Assembly: GCA_020847545.1 (NCBI GenBank) | Contig: JADLBV010000032.1 | Location: 1 to 50,094, forward strand | Origin: Phycisphaerales bacterium | GTDB taxonomy: Bacteria > Planctomycetota > Phycisphaerae > Tepidisphaerales > Tepidisphaeraceae | Length of the DNA stretch: 50,094 nucleotides | Reading direction: 5' to 3' | Part shown: one piece after another, positions 35,775-44,875 of the stretch | Layout of the letters: each line of letters starts with the position of its first letter | Numbering within the stretch: the stretch's first letter is position 1 | The notes under the pieces: generated by a model | What the model saw: the letters and a program-made list of their open reading frames with translations, nothing else | Told to the model about the DNA's origin: nothing | Database searches by the model: none | Translations under genes and position numbers: made by a program

Positions 35775-37191
35775 GAGAAAAGGATTGGGCGGCACGTTGT
35801 TCGATTTGGATGCGAACCAGGAGGGTGTGAATTCTTCGGATACGATCGATGATGGTTGTCGATGGCGGGCCATCGAGCGTTTGCCATTGCTCGGCATGTT
35901 CCCGCAAGTAGCGTTGGGCTTCGGGTTGGGACAAGGGCAATTCCACGGCGAAAGGTGATTCATCCAGTCCGCACAAGGCCAGTGCGACTCGAACCCGCAA
36001 TGAGCGATTGGCCGACAGCAGGGATCGATAATCGTCGCGCGACAATGTGCGCAAAGCGGCGGCGGAGCGGAACAGCGAATCGACGTTTTCGATGGCCGGC
36101 TCGGCAGGGGGGGTGGGTGGTGTGAATGGGCCAGCCGGTTCGGCTGGGCGGGTGGTGGCGACAGGGTTGGCGGTTTCCGGATTGTAAAAGCGCTCCCAAC
36201 CGGCAGGCGGGTCATGGGGCAGTTGCATCATGGACCGGACGGCCTGATCGACCGCGTCGGCCGCATCCGTGCGACTGGCCAGCAGGGCCGCCCCGATCAG
36301 GGTTTGTATTGCTTCGCCAGAGGCGCGCAGATCGATCCAACCGGATTGCGGATTGTTTGCCAGCGGCTCGCCACTGAGTTGGTATGTGGATGCCCACAAA
36401 CCGGCGGCGGGGCGGCGATCAATGGGAAATCGCACCCGCAACAATAAATCGATCGACTTGTTGGCGGCGCGAGTGGCTGCGGCATCGCGAAGACAATCGC
36501 CCGCCAGATAGAGTGCCAGTGTGTTATTACGGAAATCTGTTGAATCCAGTTGCAGCAGTCGAGGAGCATCGAGTTGATCGGGTCGGACGGTCGGCCAGCC
36601 GCCGGTGGTGGTTTGTTGGCGCAAGAGCCAAAAGAGCGCCCTGCTGGTGGATCGGTCGAGGCGTTCATCGTTTTGGGATTGATCGTGCAGGATTAGAAAC
36701 AGTCCCAACGCCGCGACGGTGGAGGATCGGTTGGCGACGACGGTGGGTGGTTCGTGTCCGCCGGCCGATGCGCCGAAGATCGCGAATCTGGGAATGCGGC
36801 CATTGCCCTGTTGAGCGGCGGCCAATCCACGGGCGATTTGGATGGAGATATCGAGAAGTTGGGGGTCGTTGAGTTCTTTGGCCGCCAATGCCAATACCAA
36901 TCCGCCGGCCGGTGTGGCGGCGGGGGTGAGATCAACTGTGGGTTTATCGGGTGATGATTTGGACGAAACCGGCTGGGTTGCCGGCCACGCACGGCCATAT
37001 GGCCGGCGAATGGTCAGGTCAATCAGTTGTTGGCATTCAGTGTGGAGCTGTTCGATCCAATGTGAAACCGGTTGTGTGGTGGAGGTGGTCGATGATTCGG
37101 CATGAGTGCGGCCAATCCATGGTCCGATGATGGCCAGACTGCTCAAAACAATCTTCGCTTTCCATGTTGGCTTGCACCGGTTGAGCATCAT
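35770..37191 (-). CDS. Secreted alpha/alpha-toroid protein, distant pectate-lyase-like
   Basis: 473 aa. The ATG at 37191 opens a signal peptide (basic MMLNRCKPTWKAK, hydrophobic core, THAE cleavage site). Helical repeats resemble the PL10-type toroid: GGLVLALAAKELNDPQLLDI, GNGRIPRFAIFG, ALFWLLRQQTTTGGWPTVRP, DFRNNTLALYLAGDCLRD and ERFYNPETANPV. The usual PL10 catalytic Asp/Arg arrangement is not obvious, so it may be a non-catalytic relative. A Pro/Thr/Ala-rich stretch (about 345-375) separates the C-terminal helical domain. The first residues overlap no neighbour; yjbQ starts divergently 67 nt away. Confidence 0.6.
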   Translation of the reverse strand: MMLNRCKPTWKAKIVLSSLAIIGPWIGRTHAESSTTSTTQPVSHWIEQLHTECQQLIDLTIRRPYGRAWPATQPVSSKSSPDKPTVDLTPAATPAGGLVLALAAKELNDPQLLDISIQIARGLAAAQQGNGRIPRFAIFGASAGGHEPPTVVANRSSTVAALGLFLILHDQSQNDERLDRSTSRALFWLLRQQTTTGGWPTVRPDQLDAPRLLQLDSTDFRNNTLALYLAGDCLRDAAATRAANKSIDLLLRVRFPIDRRPAAGLWASTYQLSGEPLANNPQSGWIDLRASGEAIQTLIGAALLASRTDAADAVDQAVRSMMQLPHDPPAGWERFYNPETANPVATTRPAEPAGPFTPPTPPAEPAIENVDSLFRSAAALRTLSRDDYRSLLSANRSLRVRVALALCGLDESPFAVELPLSQPEAQRYLREHAEQWQTLDGPPSTTIIDRIRRIHTLLVRIQIEQRAAQSFSP

Positions 37192-37258
37192 GGCATTATA
37201 GGGGTTTGGCCGTGCCGTGGGTGCGGAATGGATTGATAAAAAAGTCGAACGGAGCGAC

Positions 37259-37669
37259 ATGAAGCGGTTTATCCTGGAGTTTGCAACCGATGGCGGCGGG
37301 GACATCGTCAATTTGAACAAGATGGTCGCCGAGCAGATACGCGATCAGGCCGGCGACGGGGTGGTGCATCTGTTTGCCATCGGTTCAACGGCGGCACTGA
37401 CGACCATCGAATTTGAGCCGGGCCTGGTGAAGCATGATTTTCGCGCCGTGATGCAACGGTTGGTGCCGGATGATGACCATTACGAACACGAAGCCACCTG
37501 GAACGACGACAACGGCCATTCCCATGTCCGCGCTTCATTGATCGGGCCAAGCCTGCTGGTTCCCATTCACAAAGGATCGCTGGTCATCGGTGAGTATCAA
37601 CAGGTGGTCCTGATCGATTTCGACACCCGTCCAAGACGACGGAAAGTGGTGGGGACGGTGATGGGGTGA
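37259..37669 (+). CDS. YjbQ/UPF0047 family protein
   Basis: 136 aa, full family length. Conserved string VVHLFAIGSTAALTTIEFEP, then YEHEATWNDDNGHSHVRASL, IGPSLLVPIHKGSL and VVLIDFDTRPRRRKV. Some members show thiamine-phosphate synthase activity in vivo, and the three conserved histidines near DNGHSH suggest metal binding. The physiological role is unsettled. The ATG at 37259 is preceded by CGGAG. It stands alone, divergent from the toroid-like gene and convergent with the URO-D-like gene. Confidence 0.88.
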   Translation: MKRFILEFATDGGGDIVNLNKMVAEQIRDQAGDGVVHLFAIGSTAALTTIEFEPGLVKHDFRAVMQRLVPDDDHYEHEATWNDDNGHSHVRASLIGPSLLVPIHKGSLVIGEYQQVVLIDFDTRPRRRKVVGTVMG

Positions 37670-37699
37670 TGGCCCTGATGCCGTCATCTTGAATTGGAA

Positions 37700-38794
37700 T
37701 CACGATTCGTTGATGGTTTGATACATCGCATAGATGTTGGCGGTTGGCGTGACCGGTTGAAGGTTGTGGCACGGCCCACAAATCCAGCGGCATTTTGAAA
37801 AAATGTCTCTGGTTTGGCGCACCTCCGCGATCACATCGTCCACTGTTCCAAAGGAAAGGGTCTGCTGGTTGTCGACCGCGCCGTGAAAAATGATCTGCCG
37901 GCCGAAGTCGCGCACCAATCCCACGCGATCCATGCCGGGACATCGCCACTGGATCGGATTGAGCAGTTCGATGCCAACCCTGTCGACCAGGTCGGGTAGG
38001 AAAATCCGCGCTGCGCCATCGGTGTGATATATGATGTGGATGTTGTATCGGCGGGCCAGGTCGGCCATTTTGATCTGGTTGGGCAGAAGAAACCGGCGGT
38101 AGACCTCCAGGCTCATCAATGGTCCGGTCTGGCCGCCCAAATCCTCGGCGACATAGGTCAGGTCGATTCGCCCCTTGCCGGCCTCAAACAATCGACGGTT
38201 GAATTCATGGAAAAAATCAAACAGGTGCCCCAGGATCGCGTCGGCGATTTCGGGGTTGCACAACAGGTCTTCAAACGATTGTTCCATGCCGCGCATGGCG
38301 CAGTAGATCAGGAATGGCTCATACCATCCGCAAAGGACAATCCTGCTGGAATCGTGATTGTCCAGCTTTTTTGCAATGCGGGAAAAATCGAAGTCATCGA
38401 CGCAAGGCCAGCGATGACGATGCACATCCTGTGGTGATTGCGCATCCGCCAGCGGATGATGAGCGACTTCGCGGTAGGCGCCCGTACCGTATTGAATGTC
38501 GGAATATTTCACACCCCAAACATCGGTATCCGAATCCGCATTGTCGGCCGGCTCATCGGCAACGCCCAGCCCCGACGCCAGATGAGGGGGTGTGAGAGGG
38601 GCGGCGCCGATGTAATTGGCGTCAAAAACCAGCTTGCCGTCAATGTCAAAGTGGCGAAACAGCGTCTCCATGTCGCCGCAGCCAAGATCGGACTTCAAGC
38701 GGTTGGTGATTTCAATGGTCGCCTGATAATCGGTGGGGATGCGGTCGGGCGTCTTGCCGTTGAGCAGGCACATCCAGCGTTCACGAGGGGTCAT
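37700..38794 (-). CDS. Uroporphyrinogen decarboxylase-like (URO-D superfamily) protein
   Basis: 364 aa. N-terminus MTPRERWMCLLNGKTPDRIP is typical of the non-haem URO-D superfamily branch; also LYCGW-like segment RIVLCGWYEPFLIYCAMRGM, DDLGGQTGP-like YVAEDLGGQTGPLMSLEVYR, and HTDGAARIFLPDLVDRVGIE. These TIM-barrel proteins are often corrinoid/methyl-transfer enzymes or of unknown function in planctomycete sugar loci; true haem synthesis is unlikely. The ATG overlaps the PhyH stop (ATGA), so the pair is translationally coupled. Confidence 0.82.
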   Translation of the reverse strand: MTPRERWMCLLNGKTPDRIPTDYQATIEITNRLKSDLGCGDMETLFRHFDIDGKLVFDANYIGAAPLTPPHLASGLGVADEPADNADSDTDVWGVKYSDIQYGTGAYREVAHHPLADAQSPQDVHRHRWPCVDDFDFSRIAKKLDNHDSSRIVLCGWYEPFLIYCAMRGMEQSFEDLLCNPEIADAILGHLFDFFHEFNRRLFEAGKGRIDLTYVAEDLGGQTGPLMSLEVYRRFLLPNQIKMADLARRYNIHIIYHTDGAARIFLPDLVDRVGIELLNPIQWRCPGMDRVGLVRDFGRQIIFHGAVDNQQTLSFGTVDDVIAEVRQTRDIFSKCRWICGPCHNLQPVTPTANIYAMYQTINES

Positions 38795-39630
38795 TTGTTG
38801 TGTCCTTTGCCGGTTTTGGTCCAACGCGCATCCATCGGGTGCGACGCGGGTTGATAACGCACATCGCAACTGAGGCGGTATCGATGCGTGATGTTGGTGG
38901 TTGAGGCGTGCAGGGTGTACATGCCGAAGATCATCACATCGCCGGCGGAGAAATCGGCCGTGCGCCATTGGCCGCCGAATTTTTGCGTGACTTCCAGCGG
39001 GTCGGATGTGAACCAACCATCAATGCCGTCGCGATCGACATCGCCGCGGCCATAGGTGTTGCGCAGCGGCGCGAAACTGTCGAGCCGGTGCGAACCGACA
39101 CAGACCGCGAGCGTGCCGAGTTCCACCGGGATATCACCCATCGGGATCCAGGTCGTGTGCAGGCGACTCGACCCCAGGCCCATGTACACCACATCGTAAT
39201 GGGCGCCGGTGTATTCCTCGTTGCCGACGGCGCGCAGCCATTTGTAGGGAAAGGTGACGGCGGGTTCGTTGAAATAACCGGCGAAGAACTCGAACAGCGA
39301 CGGCGATTCAACGGCCGCCAGCACATCGGGATGATGTGCGATCCCGGCACGCCCTTTCAGGTTGACCGATTTGCCGCCGCGGGTCATCACCCCTTCCAGC
39401 ACACTCTCTCCAGGTGCCAGGGCCGCTTGTTGGTCCAGATATTGAAGAACGGTGGTGCGCGCGGTGGATACCCTGGCGGGATCGATCAGTTGGCGAAACC
39501 AGAGATATCCATCTTCTCCCATGCGTTGATGAATGGCCGTCCAGTCACCCAGCAACGCGTTGGAGTCGCGCAGTTCGCCAAGGTCCGCGCCGCCTCGCTC
39601 GAATGTGCGCGTGCCGAATTTCACCTGCAT
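38791..39630 (-). CDS. Phytanoyl-CoA dioxygenase (PhyH) family protein
   Basis: 279 aa. Fe(II)/2-oxoglutarate oxygenase fold. The metal triad is partly visible: HYD in TGAHYDVVYMG and a distal His in FGMYTLHASTTN, with Arg in ITHRYRLSCDVRYQPAS for 2-oxoglutarate. The middle region GTLAVCVGSHRLDSF fits the family. The substrate is unknown; planctomycetes carry many such genes near carbohydrate regulators. Co-transcribed with the URO-D-like gene and divergent from an AraC regulator 117 nt away. Confidence 0.87.
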   Translation of the reverse strand: MQVKFGTRTFERGGADLGELRDSNALLGDWTAIHQRMGEDGYLWFRQLIDPARVSTARTTVLQYLDQQAALAPGESVLEGVMTRGGKSVNLKGRAGIAHHPDVLAAVESPSLFEFFAGYFNEPAVTFPYKWLRAVGNEEYTGAHYDVVYMGLGSSRLHTTWIPMGDIPVELGTLAVCVGSHRLDSFAPLRNTYGRGDVDRDGIDGWFTSDPLEVTQKFGGQWRTADFSAGDVMIFGMYTLHASTTNITHRYRLSCDVRYQPASHPMDARWTKTGKGHNK

Positions 39631-39711
39631 GATATTTTCCCTACATGAATAAATAGCGTTAAATCTCGAATCGACATATGTACATTATATCGCAGTAAAT
39701 ACGACTAAAAA

Positions 39712-39740
39712 TTGTAAAACTGATCAAAGAGTTGTATATT
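39712..39740 (+). promoter_or_regulatory. Promoter of the AraC gene, predicted leaderless
   Basis: TTGTAA (39712-39717), a 17-nt spacer and TATATT (39735-39740), with only 7 nt before the ATG at 39748. On the other strand a TATAAT (39689-39684) points toward the phyH gene. The AT-rich gap also holds TGATC/GATCA arms flanking the -10. Confidence 0.5.
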
Positions 39741-39747
39741 TCGATCA

Positions 39748-40635
39748 ATGCCGCGACAGATGGAACCAAGCAGTGTGGTTGTGGATCGATTGACGGACCC
39801 ACATTTTCAAAACTGTCCGCTTGGGTCGATTCTGGTGACGGGGTGCAACTATGCCGCGCGTAAACCGATCACCTCCATGCGGGCACTTGGTCGTTACGCG
39901 CTGGCCTATGTGATGGAGGGAAGGGGAAAATATGTCGATGAAGCGGGCTGCCGCTGTGCGTTGTCGGCGGGGGATCTGATTCTGGTCTTTCCAGACCTGG
40001 CGCACCGATACGGCCCGGCGCCGCTCTGGTCGGAGCAATTTATAGTATTCGACGGCCCGATTTTTCGCGCCTGGGAAAGTGCGGGGATCCTCGATCGCTC
40101 GCATCCGGTTGTGCGGCTGGGAACATCCACCAACTGGCTGGAGCGCATTCTCTGGGTCACGGCGGCCGGTGTTCCCACAAACGAATCGGCGGCGCTTCGC
40201 GAACTGTGCCGGCTTCAGGACCTGCTGGCCGAAATGCTCGCCGGCAACCCCACCTGGCAGCGAGGCTCAAAAGATAACTTCATCGAACAGGCCCGCGCAA
40301 CACTGGAACAGATGACACCATCGCAACGGGGCCTGCCGGCCATCGCCGATGATTTTGGCATGAGCCAGTCCACCTTTCGCCGAAAATTCCGTGACGCCGT
40401 CGGCATGTCCCCCAATCAATACCGCCTGCAAAGCATGATTCGTCATGCCCAGACGCTGATGCTCGAAGCGGAATTGAGCGACAAACAGATCGCGAGCAAA
40501 CTTGGTTTTTCAGATCCATCTCACCTGTCAAGGCGATTCAAACAGCAGGTCGGCCTCAGCCCACGACAGTACCGTCGAACGTGCGAACGCAATGAAGGAA
40601 CAAATGGGATCATTTCAACAACGATACGACGTTGA
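39748..40635 (+). CDS. AraC/XylS-family transcriptional regulator
   Basis: 295 aa. N-terminal cupin-like sensor domain (about 15-105: LAYVMEGRGKYVDEAGCRCA, LSAGDLILVFPDLAHRYGP). C-terminal double HTH (about 190-285): AIADDFGMSQSTFRRKFRDA, VGMSPNQYRLQSMIRHAQTL, KQIASKLGFSDPSHLSRRFK and VGLSPRQYRR. It probably controls the divergent phyH/URO-D-like pair in response to a sugar or related metabolite. No ribosome site is visible before the ATG, fitting the predicted leaderless transcript. Confidence 0.9.
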   Translation: MPRQMEPSSVVVDRLTDPHFQNCPLGSILVTGCNYAARKPITSMRALGRYALAYVMEGRGKYVDEAGCRCALSAGDLILVFPDLAHRYGPAPLWSEQFIVFDGPIFRAWESAGILDRSHPVVRLGTSTNWLERILWVTAAGVPTNESAALRELCRLQDLLAEMLAGNPTWQRGSKDNFIEQARATLEQMTPSQRGLPAIADDFGMSQSTFRRKFRDAVGMSPNQYRLQSMIRHAQTLMLEAELSDKQIASKLGFSDPSHLSRRFKQQVGLSPRQYRRTCERNEGTNGIISTTIRR

Positions 40636-40676
40636 CAAAGATATCATGGTTCACGGCACCCCAACCTGCCTTGGGA

Positions 40677-43052
40677 TTATGGGGAAGAAGGTCCCATCAC
40701 TGCACTGCTGTAAACATTGGCGGCCTCGGTTTTGCCGTCGGGACGTTTGATGTGGGAGGAACCGTTCACATTGGATCCGCCGGCTGATATGGTGCGAAGG
40801 ACCGCTGCGGCGGGATCTTGTTCCAGGTACAGAATGCACCTGTTCGTAAAACCATTATAGTAGGTGGAGATTCCTCCTTCGATGTACACGGTTCCGTCGC
40901 TCGAACGGTTGTACACATTGCACATTCCACTGCTTTCACCTCCGAAGCGGGTGTCCAGCACATAGAACTGTCCCCAGTTGTCGTACCAACGCGTCTGGCG
41001 GCTGTAGGGCCACTTATCTTTAGCCTCAGGAGGGGTGTTGTTGTAGCGGCTGCCAACCCAGAGCTTGGGGACGCCGAGCATTGCCTCAACGCGCATCGCT
41101 CCGCCGCGATTTTCAAAGGCCGCCTGATCGTCAAGGCGGGGGTCGCTGCTGATCCAGATGTCATCCAGTTGAGTCCGCGACGCATTGGTGACCATCCCCT
41201 GAGTGCTGCCAAACTGGCCGACGGCGAAGAGGACTTCGGTTTGATTGTGGTTGTCCATCGTGCCGTCACCAGCCAGGCATTCAATTCCCACCATGGAATC
41301 GTAAAGACGGCAATTTTCAAATGCAATGCGCGCTTTGGCATCCACCTTTGTCCGGATGCGGACGCCGCGATCGCCCCCCACCCATTGACAGTTCTTGAAC
41401 CCCACAGAGAGCGGGTCGTCTATGCTGAAGACGATTCGATTCGTTGTATTCTGTTTGAAAACTGCCGTTCCCGCGCCGCATATGACCACCTCCGCGGGAA
41501 TCCGAATGGTGTCGGATACCTCGTATATCCGGCCGGGGAGGATAACCAGACATTTACCTTTCTTTCCAGCCATGTCCAATACCTTTTGGATCTCGCGTGT
41601 CATGTCCGCATGAGGATCTCGCTCGGGCGGCAAATAATCGGCCGCATCGAGCGTTGATGTGGTCTGATGGATCAGATCGTCCCAATTCCAAGCCAATCGC
41701 GGCACATGTGTTTTCTGGAGGATGTTGTCCGGAATGGGTTTTGCCTGAAATGATTCCATTTCGTCCGGCAAATTGAGAATGATATTGTCGCTGTTGCTTG
41801 AAAACTGAATCTTGTACTCATCGCCCAGTTTCGCAATGCCTCCGGCGGTTGTGTGAAAATCCTTCAGGTTGGCCAGAGCGGATGGATCCTCCCATGAAAA
41901 AACGTTGACGGGCTTTGCTGATGTCTCCGTGACATGGGTCATGGAGAAAATGGGCGGATGGATTCCCTTTTGCAGCCAGACGATGGCGTTGTCCGGACAG
42001 CCGGCCGTGGTCAGACGACAGTTGTCGATAATGACCGAGAACCATTCCCATGTCGTCATCGGTTCGTTGAATGAGCGGAGAAACCCGATGCCGTCGCCGC
42101 TTTGGGTCATAAACTCGCTGTCACGGATGGAAAGTATGCCGCCATCCTTGATCCAGTATGGATGTTTTCCGATGGCCGGGTTGGCCTGGGCCTTGATGTT
42201 GTAAAGATGGTTTTCGCCGCCGAAGGGGAAGGTGAAGATCGGTCCATCGGCCTGAGCGGATGCGTTGACGATGCAATTCCGCATCTGAAACCCGTCACAA
42301 TCGGAAGATACCGCGCCGATATTGTTTATGAATCGGCAGTTGGCGATCGTCATCTGCGTGGAATTGTTCCAATAGCCAAGATGGTCTGCGTTGTTTGGCG
42401 TGAGGATGGGTGTGTCCTTGTTCCATGTCAGGGTGTAGGGGGCCCATGGTTTGGAATTGACCCAGTTTTCACCCTCCAATCTCTGCTTGGTGAATGAACG
42501 GCACTCCACGGCGTTTTCGCCGGCATCTGCGAAGCTGCAATGTTCAATAATGATCTGCGAGGCGTCGATGTTGTTGGTCCAGATTTTAAGCTGCGTGGAG
42601 CCTCCTTTGAATTGCATCCCCTGAATGTGCGTCTGACGGGTGGAATGGAAATAGAAAATTTCCTTTGAAGGATCGTTCTGTTGCACGATGGCCTGCCCAA
42701 AGCCACGCACTGATGCGTACATCTCAAAGACGATGGGGCTCGAGATCAAATAGGTTCCGGGGGGGAAAACGACCTGTGAATAGGCGCGCGTGCCGATGCC
42801 GCCGAAGGATTGACCGAATTTCCGAACCCTCAAGCCGCGGCCGGAATAATCGCGGGTAAAGGCGTTGACGGCCGCCTGGATGGCCGCTGTATCATCCGTG
42901 CGACCATCTCCTTTGGCGCCGAAGTTGCGGACATTAAACACCCCGGGCGGGATTGGCGGTTCGGCCGCCGGAGCGGGCATGGACATGACGACCGACATGA
43001 ACAGGAACAGTCCGGCCACGATCTTGGTCATGTGGTTCTTATTGATTGTCAT
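40677..43052 (-). CDS. Secreted pectate-lyase-3-type beta-helix protein (cluster 2)
   Basis: 791 aa. Signal peptide (to about residue 32, ending PAPAAE), then a Pectate_lyase_3/rhamnogalacturonase-like beta-helix beginning VRNFGAKGDGRTDDTAAIQA, with VVFPPGTYLISSPIVF. A second copy of the opening occurs around residue 465 (MTREIQKVLDMAGKKGKCLV, ILPGRIYEVSDTIRIP), so the protein holds two beta-helix units. Right-handed helix strands with Asn-rich turns continue between. Likely a lyase or hydrolase on a uronic-acid polysaccharide. The start is uncertain (43052 or 43031), with no clear ribosome site. It follows the prepilin-like gene after 103 nt. Confidence 0.83.
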   Translation of the reverse strand: MTINKNHMTKIVAGLFLFMSVVMSMPAPAAEPPIPPGVFNVRNFGAKGDGRTDDTAAIQAAVNAFTRDYSGRGLRVRKFGQSFGGIGTRAYSQVVFPPGTYLISSPIVFEMYASVRGFGQAIVQQNDPSKEIFYFHSTRQTHIQGMQFKGGSTQLKIWTNNIDASQIIIEHCSFADAGENAVECRSFTKQRLEGENWVNSKPWAPYTLTWNKDTPILTPNNADHLGYWNNSTQMTIANCRFINNIGAVSSDCDGFQMRNCIVNASAQADGPIFTFPFGGENHLYNIKAQANPAIGKHPYWIKDGGILSIRDSEFMTQSGDGIGFLRSFNEPMTTWEWFSVIIDNCRLTTAGCPDNAIVWLQKGIHPPIFSMTHVTETSAKPVNVFSWEDPSALANLKDFHTTAGGIAKLGDEYKIQFSSNSDNIILNLPDEMESFQAKPIPDNILQKTHVPRLAWNWDDLIHQTTSTLDAADYLPPERDPHADMTREIQKVLDMAGKKGKCLVILPGRIYEVSDTIRIPAEVVICGAGTAVFKQNTTNRIVFSIDDPLSVGFKNCQWVGGDRGVRIRTKVDAKARIAFENCRLYDSMVGIECLAGDGTMDNHNQTEVLFAVGQFGSTQGMVTNASRTQLDDIWISSDPRLDDQAAFENRGGAMRVEAMLGVPKLWVGSRYNNTPPEAKDKWPYSRQTRWYDNWGQFYVLDTRFGGESSGMCNVYNRSSDGTVYIEGGISTYYNGFTNRCILYLEQDPAAAVLRTISAGGSNVNGSSHIKRPDGKTEAANVYSSAVMGPSSP

Positions 43053-43155
43053 CTTTGTTGGGGTAAAGGGGTTAAAAGTTGCGATGATCACCGATGAGCA
43101 CGCATCGGTATTAACCAGGGCGGAACGTACATGCCGGCCAACCGCTTATGACCGT

Positions 43156-44019
43156 TCATGGAACAAAAAACTGCGGTCCGGGGTTGTATTCCTGGGCCTG
43201 CTTGGCCAGTTCGACGCGCCACAGGTTTCTGGGTTGAACGGTTTGCTTCCAGTTCATGGCATCCACATGCCCGTCCGCGAAGGCCCAGTTGCAGATGCCC
43301 CGACCATTGGATCGGTTGTGGTATCCCTGTTTGCCCATGTCGAGGGCGGCCGGCGTATTTACGCCTGTTGCGTAGCCATAGCTGCTGCTCTGAATGTAGA
43401 CGGTGACGGGGGAGTAGCCGCCATAGCCCCAAACGCCTGCGCTGTAATCCACGCCAAATGGGCCAAGCCATTCCCAGTTTTCGACCAGCAGAATCGTCGT
43501 CGACGGCGATGGTATCTGCGACATTTTCCGAGTCCCCGCGTTGGTGGAAGCGCCGGTGACGGTATAGGAGGGATTCTGCGGCGTGTAGACATCGCTCACG
43601 AAACCATTGACGCAGTAGCTGCTGCGTCCCCCTTCGCGATACGTTTCATAGACTGGATTTCGTGGAAGATCATCCGATGGGCAGTGCAGCACGGAATCTT
43701 CGTACCACTGCGAGGCATAAGGATTCATCGGGTCATACTTCAATCCCAGTTGCGGGGCCATCAATGAAAAGAAGGTGACCCTCCGAAGTGGATCATTTGG
43801 GCCTGATCCGCGGTCATAAGCATAGGGCAACTGACCGTTGTTTTCGGCCGAGTACATGTGGGCGGCCATGGCGACCTGCCGCATGTTGCTGGCGCAGGCG
43901 ACGGTCTTTGCCGCCTCTCTGGCCGCATTCAGTGCCGGTAGCAGCATTGCCACCAGAATGCTTATGATTCCTATGACGACCAGCAACTCAACCAACGTAA
44001 ACGCGGTTTTGGGTTTCAT
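43156..44019 (-). CDS. Prepilin-type protein of DG-C-terminus family (cluster 2)
   Basis: 287 aa. MKPKT leader followed by [20 protein letters not shown], the type IV prepilin N-terminus with Glu5. A long soluble part carries [20 protein letters not shown] and a C-terminal segment [19 protein letters not shown], the DG-type signature of the family (the residue ten before DG is Gly here, not His). The ATG at 44019 is chosen (GCGAGG upstream) over an in-frame start 14 codons earlier. It lies between the PEP-CTERM gene and the beta-helix enzyme and corresponds to the gene at 18843-19466 in cluster 1. Confidence 0.85.
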   Translation of the reverse strand: MKPKTAFTLVELLVVIGIISILVAMLLPALNAAREAAKTVACASNMRQVAMAAHMYSAENNGQLPYAYDRGSGPNDPLRRVTFFSLMAPQLGLKYDPMNPYASQWYEDSVLHCPSDDLPRNPVYETYREGGRSSYCVNGFVSDVYTPQNPSYTVTGASTNAGTRKMSQIPSPSTTILLVENWEWLGPFGVDYSAGVWGYGGYSPVTVYIQSSSYGYATGVNTPAALDMGKQGYHNRSNGRGICNWAFADGHVDAMNWKQTVQPRNLWRVELAKQAQEYNPGPQFFVP

Positions 44020-44047
44020 GGCTGCCTCGCATATTTGCCATGGAGCT

Positions 44048-44094
44048 TGTCGGGTAGCCACAGGTCACGGCATTGCGCGACCTGTGACACTCGA
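44048..44094 (-). promoter_or_regulatory. Intercistronic hairpin between PEP-CTERM and prepilin-like genes (cluster 2)
   Basis: CACAGGTC (44059-44066) pairs perfectly with GACCTGTG (44079-44086). The arms extend imperfectly outward to GTCG/CGAC. No T-run follows on the minus strand. It occupies the same place as the hairpin at 19491-19522 in cluster 1, although the sequences differ. Confidence 0.5.
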
Positions 44095-44110
44095 CTTGTA
44101 AAAACGATCC

Positions 44111-44866
44111 CTATTTTCTGTGCCGCGCCGCCAGCGCGCCGGCACCGCCAAGGATGAACAAGGCGCTGGTGGCCGGTTCGGGGACGACCGTGGTCACGGT
44201 CAACAAAGGCCTATAGGCGGCGGTGGTGGTATTGGAATTATAAAACCGGACATAAAGGTTGTTTCCTGACGCGGCTTCGGCGTTGGGGGCGATGAGGATC
44301 AGATTCAAAATTCCATTGTTGTTATCGAGCGCATCCTGTGCAGCGGCCACAAATTGAGCTGATGTGATGAATGTGTCCGCCGAGTTATTTGCGGCACTCT
44401 GCGTAACCGAGGTCAGTACGGTGGAGGAATAATCCCCACCCGCGGTGGTCCATGGGGTTCCGGTGGCGGAATTGTTCCAGGAAGCTTGCGTCCCATTGAA
44501 TCCATGCGTAAGAGCATGAATCTCCAGGAGCTTGTTCGTTGTGCTTGTACTCGAAAAATTGGTGTCCAACATCTTGGTCAGGTCCAAAGTGACCGACTGA
44601 ATGGTTTCGCCACCGCTTAAACCGCCGGTCGCCTTCAGATCAAAGGAGATGACCGAGCGAGTTGGTAAAGCTGAATAGCGCCCCGCATCCAACCCATTGG
44701 TTCCACCAGAATAATTGGTGGTGGCAGATGCAGCCCGGATTTCGGTCGCGGGAACATCGTATGGGTTTGTGGGGCTGACGTTTTCCTGATATTGGATCGT
44801 CGCCGCCGATGCGGAAACAACAAGTCCGGCGACTGTCGCAGCCGCCAATAACGCCACATACTTCAT
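44111..44866 (-). CDS. PEP-CTERM protein, DNRLRE-like (cluster 2)
   Basis: 251 aa. Signal peptide to about residue 21 (VVSASAAT), then a beta-rich domain with RSVISFDLKATGGLSGGETI, QSVTLDLTKM, ASWNNSATGTPWTTAGGDYS and AAYRPLLTV, the pattern of DNRLRE-type domains. Ends VVPEPATSALFILGGAGALA, then RHRK, a PEP-CTERM sorting signal. It starts 9 nt after the LacI regulator stop, so the two share a transcript. Probably exported and processed by exosortase, with a glycan-matrix role inferred. Confidence 0.87.
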   Translation of the reverse strand: MKYVALLAAATVAGLVVSASAATIQYQENVSPTNPYDVPATEIRAASATTNYSGGTNGLDAGRYSALPTRSVISFDLKATGGLSGGETIQSVTLDLTKMLDTNFSSTSTTNKLLEIHALTHGFNGTQASWNNSATGTPWTTAGGDYSSTVLTSVTQSAANNSADTFITSAQFVAAAQDALDNNNGILNLILIAPNAEAASGNNLYVRFYNSNTTTAAYRPLLTVTTVVPEPATSALFILGGAGALAARHRK

Positions 44867-44875
44867 GGTAGCCTC

